From Flavobacterium sp. 9AF (GTDB taxonomy: Bacteria; Bacteroidota; Bacteroidia; Flavobacteriales; Flavobacteriaceae), in the NCBI RefSeq assembly GCF_902506265.1, contig NZ_LR733556.1:919103-983102 (forward strand): 64,000 bases of DNA. The letters are read 5' to 3'. A program made the translations under genes and the position numbers. This document shows positions 45,932 to 55,194 of the stretch, in pieces (within the stretch, counting starts at the first letter, position 1; the number at the start of each line of letters is the position of its first letter). The notes beneath the pieces are model-generated. The model saw only the letters and a program-made list of their open reading frames with translations, was not told the origin of the DNA and did not search any database.

Positions 45932-46831
45932 ATGGCGAAAGCAGAGAAAAAACAAGCACTAGGAAGAGGATTATCAGCTTTATTAAAAGATCCTGCAAAT
46001 GATATTAAATCAGTTGAAGACAAAGGAGCAGATAAAGTGGTAGGTAACATAATTGAGCTTGAATTAGATGCAATTGAGATAAATCCGTTTCAACCGAGGA
46101 GTAATTTTAATGAAGAAACCTTAAAAGAATTAGCTATTTCCATTAAGGAATTAGGTGTTATTCAACCCATTACTGTTCGTAAATTAGACTTTAATAAATT
46201 CCAGTTAATTTCTGGAGAAAGAAGATTACGTGCTTCTAAACTAGCTGGTTTAGAAACGATTCCAGCATACATTCGTTTAGCGAATGACAATGAATCATTA
46301 GTAATGGCTTTGGTGGAAAACATTCAACGTCATGACTTAGATCCTATTGAAGTTGCTTTATCCTATCAAAGATTAATAGATGAAATTAATTTAACGCAAG
46401 AAGAATTGAGTGATCGTGTGGGTAAAAAACGCTCTACAATTACTAATTATCTTCGTTTATTAAAATTAGACCCAATTATTCAAACAGGCATGCGAGATGG
46501 ATTTATTTCTATGGGGCATGGAAGAGCTTTGATTTCTATTGAAGATGATGAGGTTCAATCAGAAATTTATCATAAAGTAGTAAGTCAAAACCTTTCTGTT
46601 AGAGAGACAGAAGCTTTAGTAAAAAAATACCAAGACAGCTTAAAACCACAAGCTGCAAAATCAGCGTCAGATAGAAGTTTTGAAGTAGCAGATACCGATC
46701 AAAAAGCTTTTACAGGTTTTTTTGGTACAAAAGTAGATGTAAAAGTGGCTTCAAATGGAAAAGGAAAAATTACTATTCCATTTCATTCTGAGGAAGATTT
46801 TAATCGTATTTTGAAATTGATAAATAATTAG
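45932..46831 (+). CDS. parB: Chromosome-partitioning protein ParB
   Basis: A 299-residue ParB. The N-terminal ALGRGLSALL binds ParA, the region INPFQPRSNF to GERRLRASKLAG (about 50-105) forms the ParB/Srx nucleotide pocket that binds CTP, and ENIQRHDLDPIE leads to the HTH (about 150-175). It binds parS and loads SMC. I did not see a canonical parS palindrome in the window. It follows parA by eight bases. The stop overlaps the next GTG by one base. Confidence 0.95.
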   Translation: MAKAEKKQALGRGLSALLKDPANDIKSVEDKGADKVVGNIIELELDAIEINPFQPRSNFNEETLKELAISIKELGVIQPITVRKLDFNKFQLISGERRLRASKLAGLETIPAYIRLANDNESLVMALVENIQRHDLDPIEVALSYQRLIDEINLTQEELSDRVGKKRSTITNYLRLLKLDPIIQTGMRDGFISMGHGRALISIEDDEVQSEIYHKVVSQNLSVRETEALVKKYQDSLKPQAAKSASDRSFEVADTDQKAFTGFFGTKVDVKVASNGKGKITIPFHSEEDFNRILKLINN

Positions 46832-47400
46832 TGAAAAAGTTATTTCTCATATCTTTTTTTGGTTTACTTTTTAGTAATACGAGTATAGCTCAGGAAGAGA
46901 TTTCTGTAGTGGTTAAAGACTCTGTTATTTCTAAACCAACCCAAATTAATCCTTTGTCTCCTGCTAAAGCTGCTTTTTATTCAGCAGTCTTACCTGGATT
47001 AGGACAAGCTTACAACAAAAAGTATTGGAAAATTCCTTTAGTTTATGGAGGTTTAGCTTCTAGTTTATATTTTTATGGATGGAACAATAAAAAATACCAT
47101 GAATTTAGAGATGAATACAAAGCTCGTTTAGACGGAACTTCTAAACAAGGTGACCACCCTATATATGGTTCACTTTCAAATGATGGATTACTAAGAGGAC
47201 AAAAATACCATCAAAGAAATAGAGATTTGTCTGCTTTAATTACTGCAGGTATTTACATCCTAAATATTATTGATGCCAATGTAGATGCTCATTTGCTTCA
47301 ATTCAATGTAAATGACAATTTATCTATAAAACCAGAACTATATCAAAACGAAATAGATTATCAATATAAAACGGGTATCAAACTCACTTACAATTTTTAA
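46831..47400 (+). CDS. DUF5683 domain membrane protein
   Basis: A 189-residue protein with a signal peptide-like start (KKLFLISFFGLLFSNTSIAQ) and the DUF5683 core FYSAVLPGLGQAYNKKYWKIPLVYGGLASSLYFYGWNN (about 50-90), with two hydrophobic segments. It starts with GTG at 46831, sharing one base with the parB stop, so it is translationally coupled. In Bacteroidota it follows parB regularly. Function unknown; the location in an essential partition operon suggests a cell-envelope role. Confidence 0.85.
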   Translation: MKKLFLISFFGLLFSNTSIAQEEISVVVKDSVISKPTQINPLSPAKAAFYSAVLPGLGQAYNKKYWKIPLVYGGLASSLYFYGWNNKKYHEFRDEYKARLDGTSKQGDHPIYGSLSNDGLLRGQKYHQRNRDLSALITAGIYILNIIDANVDAHLLQFNVNDNLSIKPELYQNEIDYQYKTGIKLTYNF

Positions 47401-47444
47401 CTTTTTATTAGCTAACATAATATAAAAAAAACGTCTTATACTTC

Positions 47445-48146
47445 ATGAAAATTGCACTTTTAGGATATGGAAAAATGGGTAAGGTTATTGAAAAAATAGC
47501 TTTAGAAAGAGGTCATGAAATTGTTTTAAAAAAAGGAAGAGATGATGATTATGTAGACTTAGAGCAAGCAGATGTAGCTATTGATTTTAGTATTCCAAGC
47601 AGTGCCGTTGCTAATATTTCAACATGCTTTGAAAAAAATATTCCTGTTATTTCTGGAACTACTGGTTGGTTAGAAGAATATGATCATATAGCTGCCTTGT
47701 GTAAAGAAAAAAATGGAAGCTTTATATATGGTTCTAATTTTAGTTTAGGGGTTAATATCTTTTTTGAATTAAATGATTATTTGGCAAAAATGATGGCTAA
47801 ATTAAATCAGTATCAAGTGTCGATGGAAGAAATTCATCACACTCAAAAGCTAGATGCGCCAAGCGGAACAGCTATTTCATTAGCCAATGGAATTATAAGA
47901 AATACGAATTACACTAATTGGACCTTAGAAGAAGCTACAGCAAAGGAAATACATATCGAAGCCAAAAGAATTGAAGATATACCAGGTACACATAGTATTT
48001 TTTACGATAGCAATGTGGATCAAATCGAAATAAAACACACCGCACACACTAGAGAAGGTTTTGCTTTAGGTTCAGTTGTAGCTGCAGAGTGGCTTATAGG
48101 TAAAAAAGGCATCTTTACGATGAAAGATGTTTTAGGATTAAATTAG
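47445..48146 (+). CDS. dapB: 4-hydroxy-tetrahydrodipicolinate reductase
   Basis: A 233-residue enzyme of the lysine and diaminopimelate pathway that uses NAD(P)H to reduce tetrahydrodipicolinate intermediates. The Rossmann start is LLGYGKMGK, the substrate loop is EIHHTQKLDAPSGTA, and the C-terminal motif is DNxTREGFALGS-like (THTREGFALGSVVAAEW). The length is a little short against enteric DapB. It sits in the parAB run. The product supplies the meso-diaminopimelate of peptidoglycan. Confidence 0.95.
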   Translation: MKIALLGYGKMGKVIEKIALERGHEIVLKKGRDDDYVDLEQADVAIDFSIPSSAVANISTCFEKNIPVISGTTGWLEEYDHIAALCKEKNGSFIYGSNFSLGVNIFFELNDYLAKMMAKLNQYQVSMEEIHHTQKLDAPSGTAISLANGIIRNTNYTNWTLEEATAKEIHIEAKRIEDIPGTHSIFYDSNVDQIEIKHTAHTREGFALGSVVAAEWLIGKKGIFTMKDVLGLN

Positions 48147-48225
48147 AAAAGTAAAAACATAATAATTGCATTGAAGTTTAAATACTTAAACTTTAAAACA
48201 ATTTAAACAATTAAATAAAATAAAA

Positions 48226-49800
48226 ATGTCAGTACAAGGTTGGTTATTATTTATTTTAATAGTACAAGTCATACATGGTTTAGGCACTTGGAAGTTATAT
48301 ATAAAAGCAGGTAGAAAAGCATGGGAAGCTTTCGTACCTATCTATAATGCTATTGTATTAATGAAAATAATCAACAGGCCTACTTGGTGGACATTGTTGC
48401 TCTTTATTCCTATTATTAATTTGTTTATGTTTCCAATTATTTGGATAGAAACCTTACGAACATTTGGTAAAAAAACCACTCTAGATATGCTTTTAGGCGT
48501 AGCTACATTAGGATTGTATATTCTCTATGTAAATTATACTCAAGAACTTACTTATCATAGTGATCGTGATTTAAAAGCACCTACAAAAGCTATGGATACT
48601 TTAGGTTCATTAGCATTTGCTATTATTGTCGCTACTTTTGTTCACACTTATTTTATTCAACCTTACGTAATTCCTACTTCTTCATTAGAAAAATCATTAT
48701 TAATTGGGGACTTTCTTTTTGTAAGTAAGTTTAATTATGGAGCAAGAACCCCTATGACACCCATTGCAGCTCCAATGGTTCATGATTCCATTCCTTTGGT
48801 AGGAACATTATCTTATTCTAAAAAACCACAGTTACCCTATTTTAGATTTCCAAAACTAGAGAAAATTAAAAATAATGATATCGTTGTTTTTAACTGGCCA
48901 AGAGACACCTTAGACAACATGTATCATCCTTCTAATAGAAGAATCGACAAACCTATTGATAAAAAAACGAATTATGTTAAAAGGTGTGTGGGAATAGCAG
49001 GCGACTCTTTAGAAATTAAAGATGGATTTGTTTATATAAATGGAAAACAACTCATTTTACCAGAAAGAGCAAAACCTCAATATTCATACAATGTTGCAGT
49101 AGATAGAAGCAAATTAAATATTGAATATATCATATCAGAATTAAATATTACTGATGGTATAGGCTTAATCACGGAAGATACTTTATATTTTAGTGCCTTA
49201 ACTTTTGAATCTGCTGAAAGATTGAAAAATTTCCCAGGTATTTTAAACATCAAAAGAAATATAAAAAAAGATGCTGAAGACGGTACTTTCCCAGATTTTA
49301 AAGACGGTACACCTTCACCTAACAGAAATTGGAACGGAGACAATTTTGGCCCTATCTATATTCCAGAAGCTGGAAAAACAGTAGCATTAACCAAAGAAAC
49401 ACTTCCACTATATAAAATCATCATTACAGAATATGAAGGAAATACACTAGAAGTTAATGGTGATCAAATTAAAATTAACGGACAAGTAACAAACCAATAT
49501 ACTTTCAAACAAGATTATTATTGGATGATGGGAGATAACCGTCACAATTCGTTAGACGCGCGTTATTTTGGTTACACTCCTGAAGACCATATTGTAGGAA
49601 AACCAGTATTCATCTGGATGAGTTGGAATTCCAACGGTAAAGGACTGAACAAAATTCGTTGGGAAAGATTATTCACAACTGTATCTGGTGATGGTCAGCC
49701 TAAATCGTATTTTAAATACTTTTTAGTTTTACTTGCTCTATATTTTGTAGGTGAGTATTTTTGGAAGAAAAAGAAAAAAGAGAAAGAACTTAATAAATAA
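48226..49800 (+). CDS. lepB: Signal peptidase I with N-terminal membrane extension
   Basis: A 524-residue signal peptidase I. An N-terminal region with several membrane helices (about 1-110) precedes the catalytic part. The catalytic Ser is S153 in PTSSLEKSL, where the usual residue after Ser is Met, and the general-base Lys is K252 in NYVKRCVGIAGDS. The GDNRHNSLDARYFG motif closes the fold, with a 150-residue insertion before it and a final membrane helix near 505. It cleaves Sec signal peptides, which many genes in this window carry. It is last in the parAB run, before a repeat element. Confidence 0.95.
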   Translation: MSVQGWLLFILIVQVIHGLGTWKLYIKAGRKAWEAFVPIYNAIVLMKIINRPTWWTLLLFIPIINLFMFPIIWIETLRTFGKKTTLDMLLGVATLGLYILYVNYTQELTYHSDRDLKAPTKAMDTLGSLAFAIIVATFVHTYFIQPYVIPTSSLEKSLLIGDFLFVSKFNYGARTPMTPIAAPMVHDSIPLVGTLSYSKKPQLPYFRFPKLEKIKNNDIVVFNWPRDTLDNMYHPSNRRIDKPIDKKTNYVKRCVGIAGDSLEIKDGFVYINGKQLILPERAKPQYSYNVAVDRSKLNIEYIISELNITDGIGLITEDTLYFSALTFESAERLKNFPGILNIKRNIKKDAEDGTFPDFKDGTPSPNRNWNGDNFGPIYIPEAGKTVALTKETLPLYKIIITEYEGNTLEVNGDQIKINGQVTNQYTFKQDYYWMMGDNRHNSLDARYFGYTPEDHIVGKPVFIWMSWNSNGKGLNKIRWERLFTTVSGDGQPKSYFKYFLVLLALYFVGEYFWKKKKKEKELNK

Positions 49801-49809
49801 ATTGCTGAA

Positions 49810-49955
49810 GCTGTCTAAAAAGTCTTGATTTGTCATTCCAAATTTATTTAACTTCGTTGAATCTTTGATTTCGGAATCTAATAATAGTTGAAAATCAAAT
49901 AATTTACAGAAACTGAAACAAATTCAGCTTGACAAGATTATACTTTTTGGACAGC
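49810..49955. repeat. Intergenic repeat family, copy B (146 bp)
   Basis: The ends GCTGTCTAAAAAG (49810-49822) and CTTTTTGGACAGC (49943-49955) are near-perfect inverted repeats. The interior matches copy A (38161-38306) along most of its length, both copies being 146 bp. It lies right after lepB. Confidence 0.7.
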
Positions 49956-50021
49956 CTTCTTTTTATAAAATAAACAGCAACAAAAGCTAAGCTAAATCCG
50001 AATTGATAAAAGTTTAATTTA

Positions 50022-50636
50022 ATGAATATCCTTTTACATCCCACTTATTTTCCTTCTATAAGTCATTATGTGGCTATGCTTCAAGCAAAAACTATTACGT
50101 TTGAAATGGAAGATAATTTTCAAAAGCAAACGAATAGAAATAGAATGTATATTTATAGTCCGAATGGTATTCAAATGTTAAATATACCGATTAAACATTC
50201 TAAAGAAATACATCAAAAATATAAAGATGTCAAAATTGAAAATGCATTTGGTTGGCAAAAAAATCATTTCAAATCCTTAGAAGCTGCATATAGAACTTCC
50301 CCTTTTTTTGAATATTTTGAAGACGAATTACATCTCATATTTCAAAAAGAGCATACTTTTATGATGGATTTAAATTTTCAAATATTTGAGATTATCAATT
50401 CTTGCCTAGGTATTCATTTACCATATCAAATTACAGATGAATTTTTTCATGAAGTAGAAAATGGCACCGATTTTCGATATCTAGCAAATGGTAAAAAAGA
50501 TTCTTTTGTAAACGAACCTTACACTCAAGTATTTAATGAGAAGAAAGGTTTTATCCCAAACTTGAGTATTTTGGACCTTCTATTTAATGAAGGAAGACAT
50601 GCAAAAGACTATTTATTAGCTCAACAATTAATATAA
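50022..50636 (+). CDS. WbqC-like family protein
   Basis: A 204-residue cytosolic protein with the WbqC-like family pattern: an N-terminal PTYFPSISHYVAMLQA, the block RNRMYIYSPNGIQMLNIPIKH, and GWQKNHFKSLEAAYRTSPFFEYF. WbqC proteins are found in polysaccharide loci, where their activity is unsettled; they have been suggested to form sugar-modification products. Here there is no polysaccharide cluster. The stop at 50634-50636 abuts the end of the convergent EEP gene. Confidence 0.85.
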   Translation: MNILLHPTYFPSISHYVAMLQAKTITFEMEDNFQKQTNRNRMYIYSPNGIQMLNIPIKHSKEIHQKYKDVKIENAFGWQKNHFKSLEAAYRTSPFFEYFEDELHLIFQKEHTFMMDLNFQIFEIINSCLGIHLPYQITDEFFHEVENGTDFRYLANGKKDSFVNEPYTQVFNEKKGFIPNLSILDLLFNEGRHAKDYLLAQQLI

Positions 50637-51686
50637 TTAATTTTCTTTTTGTTTTTCATCCATTTTCTTTAAACGCGTAATTATAGGAAAATGGTCGCTT
50701 AGTTTTACTTTATTGTCTGTAGTAAATTCTTTTACAACAAATGAATCTTCAACAAAAACATAATCAATTCGCGCAGGATAATATTTAAAATTATAAGAGG
50801 TACCAAAACCAGTACCTGCTTCTTCAAAAGCATCCTTCATTTCGCCTTTAATATTTCTATATACATAAGAAAAAGCACTATTATTCATGTCTCCACAAAT
50901 AATTTTAGGATAATTACAACCAGCATAGTGATTCTTAATCAATTCCGATTGTAATTGTTGTTGCTTAAAAGCTTCACTTATTCTTTTAAAAATAAATTTA
51001 GATTTATTTTCATCTAATTTTTCATGTATATCCGTACTTATTTTTACAGATTGCAAATGCATACTATATACTCGAATGGTATCGTTCATTTTTACTATAT
51101 CGGCAAAAATGACATTATTTGTAGAATTTGGAAAAACAATATTTCCAGTATTGATAATTTCATACCTAGAAAAGATAGCTTGACCATATTTATTCTTATC
51201 TCCTTTTAAATATATTTTATTGTAAGGAAAATTTCTTAGTCTTACATCATCATTAGGGGTAAATTCTTGAAGGCATAAAATATCAGGATTGTAGTTTTGA
51301 ACAACATCAGAAATATCGCTTGCTACCTTTTTATTTGGCAACCATTCATATTTATTAAATAATCTCACGTTATAACTCATAACTACAAAATCATCTGGTT
51401 CTGGTTCTAACTTTACAGCATCATAACGATATAGTTTTCCCAAAAAGGTAATTCCTATTAAAAGTACTATTCCCGACAAGAACATCTTTCTTTTTAATTG
51501 CAAAACCCATATAATAAAAAAGGCAACATTTAAAACCAAAAACAAAGGCAATAAAAGTGTTAATACGCTTAAAAATGGAAACAAATTAGGTGCAAGAAAG
51601 GGTAATAAATAGGCAAGAAATGTTAGTAAAGCTAAAACTTTATTACAAAAAAAGGCAACTCTACTTATTAATGATTCTCTTTTCAA
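50637..51686 (-). CDS. Membrane-anchored endonuclease/exonuclease/phosphatase family protein
   Basis: A 349-residue protein with N-terminal membrane helices (about 8-85) and a C-terminal EEP domain: VMSYNVRLF, ILCLQEFTP (metal Glu), VYSMHLQS, ICGDMNNSAFS, RIDYVFVE and the catalytic Asp-His SDHFPII. Such membrane EEP proteins hydrolyse phosphodiesters, with unknown natural substrate. The start codon is TTG at 51686, which overlaps the rhomboid stop. It is last in the mutL operon. Confidence 0.85.
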   Translation of the reverse strand: MKRESLISRVAFFCNKVLALLTFLAYLLPFLAPNLFPFLSVLTLLLPLFLVLNVAFFIIWVLQLKRKMFLSGIVLLIGITFLGKLYRYDAVKLEPEPDDFVVMSYNVRLFNKYEWLPNKKVASDISDVVQNYNPDILCLQEFTPNDDVRLRNFPYNKIYLKGDKNKYGQAIFSRYEIINTGNIVFPNSTNNVIFADIVKMNDTIRVYSMHLQSVKISTDIHEKLDENKSKFIFKRISEAFKQQQLQSELIKNHYAGCNYPKIICGDMNNSAFSYVYRNIKGEMKDAFEEAGTGFGTSYNFKYYPARIDYVFVEDSFVVKEFTTDNKVKLSDHFPIITRLKKMDEKQKEN

Positions 51687-52552
51687 CTATTTCCTGCTTT
51701 AAATAAAAACTCTTTTTCTTCTTTACTTAAACTATCATATCCTGATTTACTTATTTTGTCTAAAATATCATCTATTTTTTTTTGATTGATATCGTTTTCT
51801 TTAGAAACATTTGAAGAAACAGGTCTTTGATAATTGTTTTTATGCACCTTTTTAAAAGGAGTCTTCTTTTTAGGAGTAACACTGCTTTTAAAAATATCTT
51901 GCAATTTAGATATTCCTTTAGACAAATCGGTTCCATTTTGAAGTAATTTAACATATATAAAACCAAAAAATGCTCCTCCAAAATGTGCTAAATGTCCTCC
52001 GAAATTCCCAAAAGGCATTTGAATAAAATCCAAGAATAGAATAAAAAAACTAATATGCCAAAGCTTAACAAAGCTAAGTGAAAAGAAACCTACTTGTGTA
52101 TAAGGCGCATATATTGTAACGGCAAATAAAACGGCTAAAATAGCACCACTAGCTCCAATTAATTGAGATTGCACACCTATAAACTGGAAGTAAGTTAAGA
52201 ATACAATACCTGCAAAAATACCTCCAATAAAATAAACCGTAGTAAATTGTTTTAGTGTAAAATAATATAAAAAGTAACGAGAACTGAACCAAAGCACCAA
52301 TACATTAAACAAAAGATGAAAAAAATCAAGATGAAAAAACATGTAAGTAAATATAGTCCAAAATCGAGTAATGTATTTACTAAACAGGGAAGGTAAAGCT
52401 ACATATTCATAATAGTTAAAGTGAACATTAGTAACTTTTAAAATCATACTTAGCAAAGAAAAAACTACAAAAATTCCTATATTCCAAAATATAATTTTTT
52501 GTACTAAACCTCCTAATCTATATTCATTTTTAAAATCTTGAAAAATATTCAT
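51683..52552 (-). CDS. Rhomboid family intramembrane serine protease
   Basis: A 289-residue rhomboid. I choose the ATG at 52552 rather than a TTG three codons before. It has about six membrane helices, the HxxxN-type motif HLDFFHLLFN, the catalytic Ser in LIGASGAIL, and the catalytic His in HLAHFGG. A charged cytosolic C-terminal tail (about 205-290) with basic residues is unusual. Rhomboids cleave single-pass membrane proteins. It follows a second rhomboid by four bases; its stop overlaps the next gene by four bases. Confidence 0.9.
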   Translation of the reverse strand: MNIFQDFKNEYRLGGLVQKIIFWNIGIFVVFSLLSMILKVTNVHFNYYEYVALPSLFSKYITRFWTIFTYMFFHLDFFHLLFNVLVLWFSSRYFLYYFTLKQFTTVYFIGGIFAGIVFLTYFQFIGVQSQLIGASGAILAVLFAVTIYAPYTQVGFFSLSFVKLWHISFFILFLDFIQMPFGNFGGHLAHFGGAFFGFIYVKLLQNGTDLSKGISKLQDIFKSSVTPKKKTPFKKVHKNNYQRPVSSNVSKENDINQKKIDDILDKISKSGYDSLSKEEKEFLFKAGNS

Positions 52553-52564
52553 AAATGTCAAATA

Positions 52565-53320
52565 TTATCTATCCCAGCGGTTTTTATTAAATTGATTTTT
52601 TTTCCAGTACCACATCATTACAAGACCAGTTATAGCTCCTCCAAGATGAGCAAAATGTCCAATTAAAGTAACTTTTCCACTTCCGAACAAAGAACTTCCT
52701 TGTAATCCCAAGAATAAATCTATTAAGAAGTAACTTCCAATTAAGTATTTTGCTTTTATTGGAATTGGGAATGGAAACAATATCATTTCTCTATTAGGAT
52801 TCAAAACAACAAAAGCTACCATTAACCCAGATATAGCACCTGATGCTCCCACTGAACTTCTTAAAAAAGTTGAAACCAAACCATTAAAATTACTTTGAGA
52901 CAAATATTCGTTCCATATAGTATTATATTTCATTTCATTTAAAGTTTGGTAAATTTCTTTTTTATCAAATCCATTATCAATTAAAATATTCAAACTATGA
53001 TGAAATTCAAAATAGTTGATAAGCATTTGGAGTACATATGCTCCTAATCCACATAAGAAGTAAAAAAGCACGAATTTTTTATCACCTAAAAAATATTCAA
53101 TTACTGAACCAAAGAGCACGAGAACAATCATATTAAAAAAGATATGTCCTATATCAGCGTGTACAAATATATGAGTTATAGGTTGCCAAAAACGAAACTT
53201 ATCACTTTCAAAGTAATGCAAAGCTAATACATCGAAAGCTGTTGGAACTAAATAACATCCTAAAAAGAATATAATATTAATGATTAGCAAATGCTTAACC
53301 ATATCGGTCATTTTCATCAT
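52565..53320 (-). CDS. Rhomboid family intramembrane serine protease
   Basis: A 251-residue rhomboid with the motifs HADIGHIFFN (helix two), SVGASGAISG (catalytic Ser) and HFAHLGGAITG (catalytic His). It starts with ATG at 53320 and overlaps the mutL stop by four bases, so its translation is probably coupled to mutL. The neighbour downstream is a paralogue, but the two differ in length and loops. Substrates are unknown. Confidence 0.9.
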   Translation of the reverse strand: MMKMTDMVKHLLIINIIFFLGCYLVPTAFDVLALHYFESDKFRFWQPITHIFVHADIGHIFFNMIVLVLFGSVIEYFLGDKKFVLFYFLCGLGAYVLQMLINYFEFHHSLNILIDNGFDKKEIYQTLNEMKYNTIWNEYLSQSNFNGLVSTFLRSSVGASGAISGLMVAFVVLNPNREMILFPFPIPIKAKYLIGSYFLIDLFLGLQGSSLFGSGKVTLIGHFAHLGGAITGLVMMWYWKKNQFNKNRWDR

Positions 53321-55194
53321 AATGCAAATTTTTTATCTAAGTCTTCAACACTTATTGTAATAAAAGTAGGTTTATTGAATGGAGATACATTTGGATCTTT
53401 ACAAGCAAATAATCCATTAACTAAATTTTCTTGCTCCATTTCTGTCAAATAGGTTCCTGTTTTAACAGCAACACTTTTAGCCATCGTTTTTGCAATACCA
53501 TCATTTAATGAAAAAGTACTCTCAGGTATATTACTTTGTAAGCCATTTAATAATTCTTCTAACAAAATACTTACTTCACTTTCTTGAATACAGGCAGGAA
53601 TTCCTGCAATTTGAATACTGTCTTTAGTAATACTATCAAATATAAAACCTGTATTTTCTAATGAAGGTACTAATTCTTTTATAAAAATCAGCTCTTCATT
53701 ATTGAAATATAATTCTAAAGGAAATAACAATTGCTGGCTGGATGCTTTTTTAACCGTTATATTGGTAAGAAACTGTTCATATAAAATGCGTTGATGCGCT
53801 TTATTTTGGTCAATTACGAGCATTCCCGACTTAATCGAACTCACAATATATTTTTTATGAATTTGATAGGTTCTAGAAGGAGTTACCTCAACATCTTTAT
53901 TTTCAAAAAATGAACCTGTCACTTCCTCACTTTCTATAGCAATACTTTCAATTTCTTTAGTATCATTTCTTAAATCTACATATAAACTTTCCCAAGAATT
54001 GACTGTTTCTTTTTTAAAATAATTCCCTTTAGAATTATAAGAACCCGTGTAGCTCAAACTTGAAGCATTTTTAGCTGGACTTTCATCCGCAAATGGATTA
54101 AAGTTAGCATCAACTTGAATCAATGGCAAATGAGAGCTTTTGTCTTTATAATCATAAGGAGTATCTAAATTAGGATCTCTTTCAAAATCTAAAACAGGCG
54201 CTACATTAAATTGTCCAAGACTATGCTTTACAGAAGATCTTAAAATAGCATATAAAGCTTGTTCATCATCAAATTTTATTTCGGTTTTAGTAGGATGAAT
54301 ATTAATATCGATAGTGTGCGGAGGAACCTTTAAGTATAAAAAATAACTGGGTTGATTTCCTTCTTTCAAAAGCCCTTCATAAGCACTCATAATTGCGTGA
54401 TGCAAATAACCACTTTTTATGAATCGATCATTAACAAAAAAAAATTGCTCACTTCTGCTCTTTTTAGCATATTCAGGTTTACCAATAAAACCACTTATGG
54501 AAACAATTTCTGTATCTTCTGAAACTGGAACTAATTTTTCATTGGTTTTCCCACCTAAGATATTCACAATACGTTGTCTGTAATTAGAATGAGGCAAATT
54601 ATAATTTTCAGAGCCATTATGTATTAAAGTAAAATATATGGAAGGATGAGCTAGCGCTACTCGTTGAAATTCGTCCATAATATGTTTCATCTCAACCGTT
54701 TCAGACTTTAGAAAGTTACGTCTAGCTGGTATATTAAAAAACAAGTTCTTTACTAAAAACGAAGTACCTTTTGGTAATACCGCAACTTCTTGCGTTACAA
54801 ACTTACTTCCTTCAATTACTATATGATGTCCTAATTCTTCTTGATCTTGTTTCGTTTTTAGCTCTACATGAGCAATTGCAGCTATTGAAGCTAATGCTTC
54901 TCCACGAAAACCTTTGGTATGTAAATCAAACAAATCTTCAGCATGACGGATCTTTGAAGTTGCATGACGCTCAAAACATAATCGAGCATCGGTTACACTC
55001 ATTCCAATACCATTATCGATAACTTGAATTAGAGTTTTACCTGCGTCTTTAACAATAAGTTTGATATCGGTTGCTTTGGCATCAATAGCATTTTCTAACA
55101 ACTCTTTTACTACTGATGCGGGTCTTTGTACCACTTCACCAGCAGCTATCTGATTGGCAACGTGATCGGGTAATAGCTGAATTATACTAGACAT
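53317..55194 (-). CDS. mutL: DNA mismatch repair protein MutL
   Basis: A 625-residue MutL. The GHKL ATPase domain is complete: ELLENAIDA with the catalytic Glu at 31, DNGIGM at about 60-65, and GFRGEALASI at 95-104. The C-terminal dimerisation domain carries DQNKAHQRILYE at residues 462-473 where the endonuclease motif DQHAxxExxxxE would be, and SPFNKP at 604-609 in place of the usual CPHGRP. This suggests that the nuclease is lost. The start is right after the 95-residue membrane protein stop. Confidence 0.95.
   Translation of the reverse strand: MSSIIQLLPDHVANQIAAGEVVQRPASVVKELLENAIDAKATDIKLIVKDAGKTLIQVIDNGIGMSVTDARLCFERHATSKIRHAEDLFDLHTKGFRGEALASIAAIAHVELKTKQDQEELGHHIVIEGSKFVTQEVAVLPKGTSFLVKNLFFNIPARRNFLKSETVEMKHIMDEFQRVALAHPSIYFTLIHNGSENYNLPHSNYRQRIVNILGGKTNEKLVPVSEDTEIVSISGFIGKPEYAKKSRSEQFFFVNDRFIKSGYLHHAIMSAYEGLLKEGNQPSYFLYLKVPPHTIDINIHPTKTEIKFDDEQALYAILRSSVKHSLGQFNVAPVLDFERDPNLDTPYDYKDKSSHLPLIQVDANFNPFADESPAKNASSLSYTGSYNSKGNYFKKETVNSWESLYVDLRNDTKEIESIAIESEEVTGSFFENKDVEVTPSRTYQIHKKYIVSSIKSGMLVIDQNKAHQRILYEQFLTNITVKKASSQQLLFPLELYFNNEELIFIKELVPSLENTGFIFDSITKDSIQIAGIPACIQESEVSILLEELLNGLQSNIPESTFSLNDGIAKTMAKSVAVKTGTYLTEMEQENLVNGLFACKDPNVSPFNKPTFITISVEDLDKKFAL

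Noticed and set aside
45159..46831. parS site near parAB
   Set aside because: No TGTTTCACGTGAAACA-like palindrome was seen in or near these genes.
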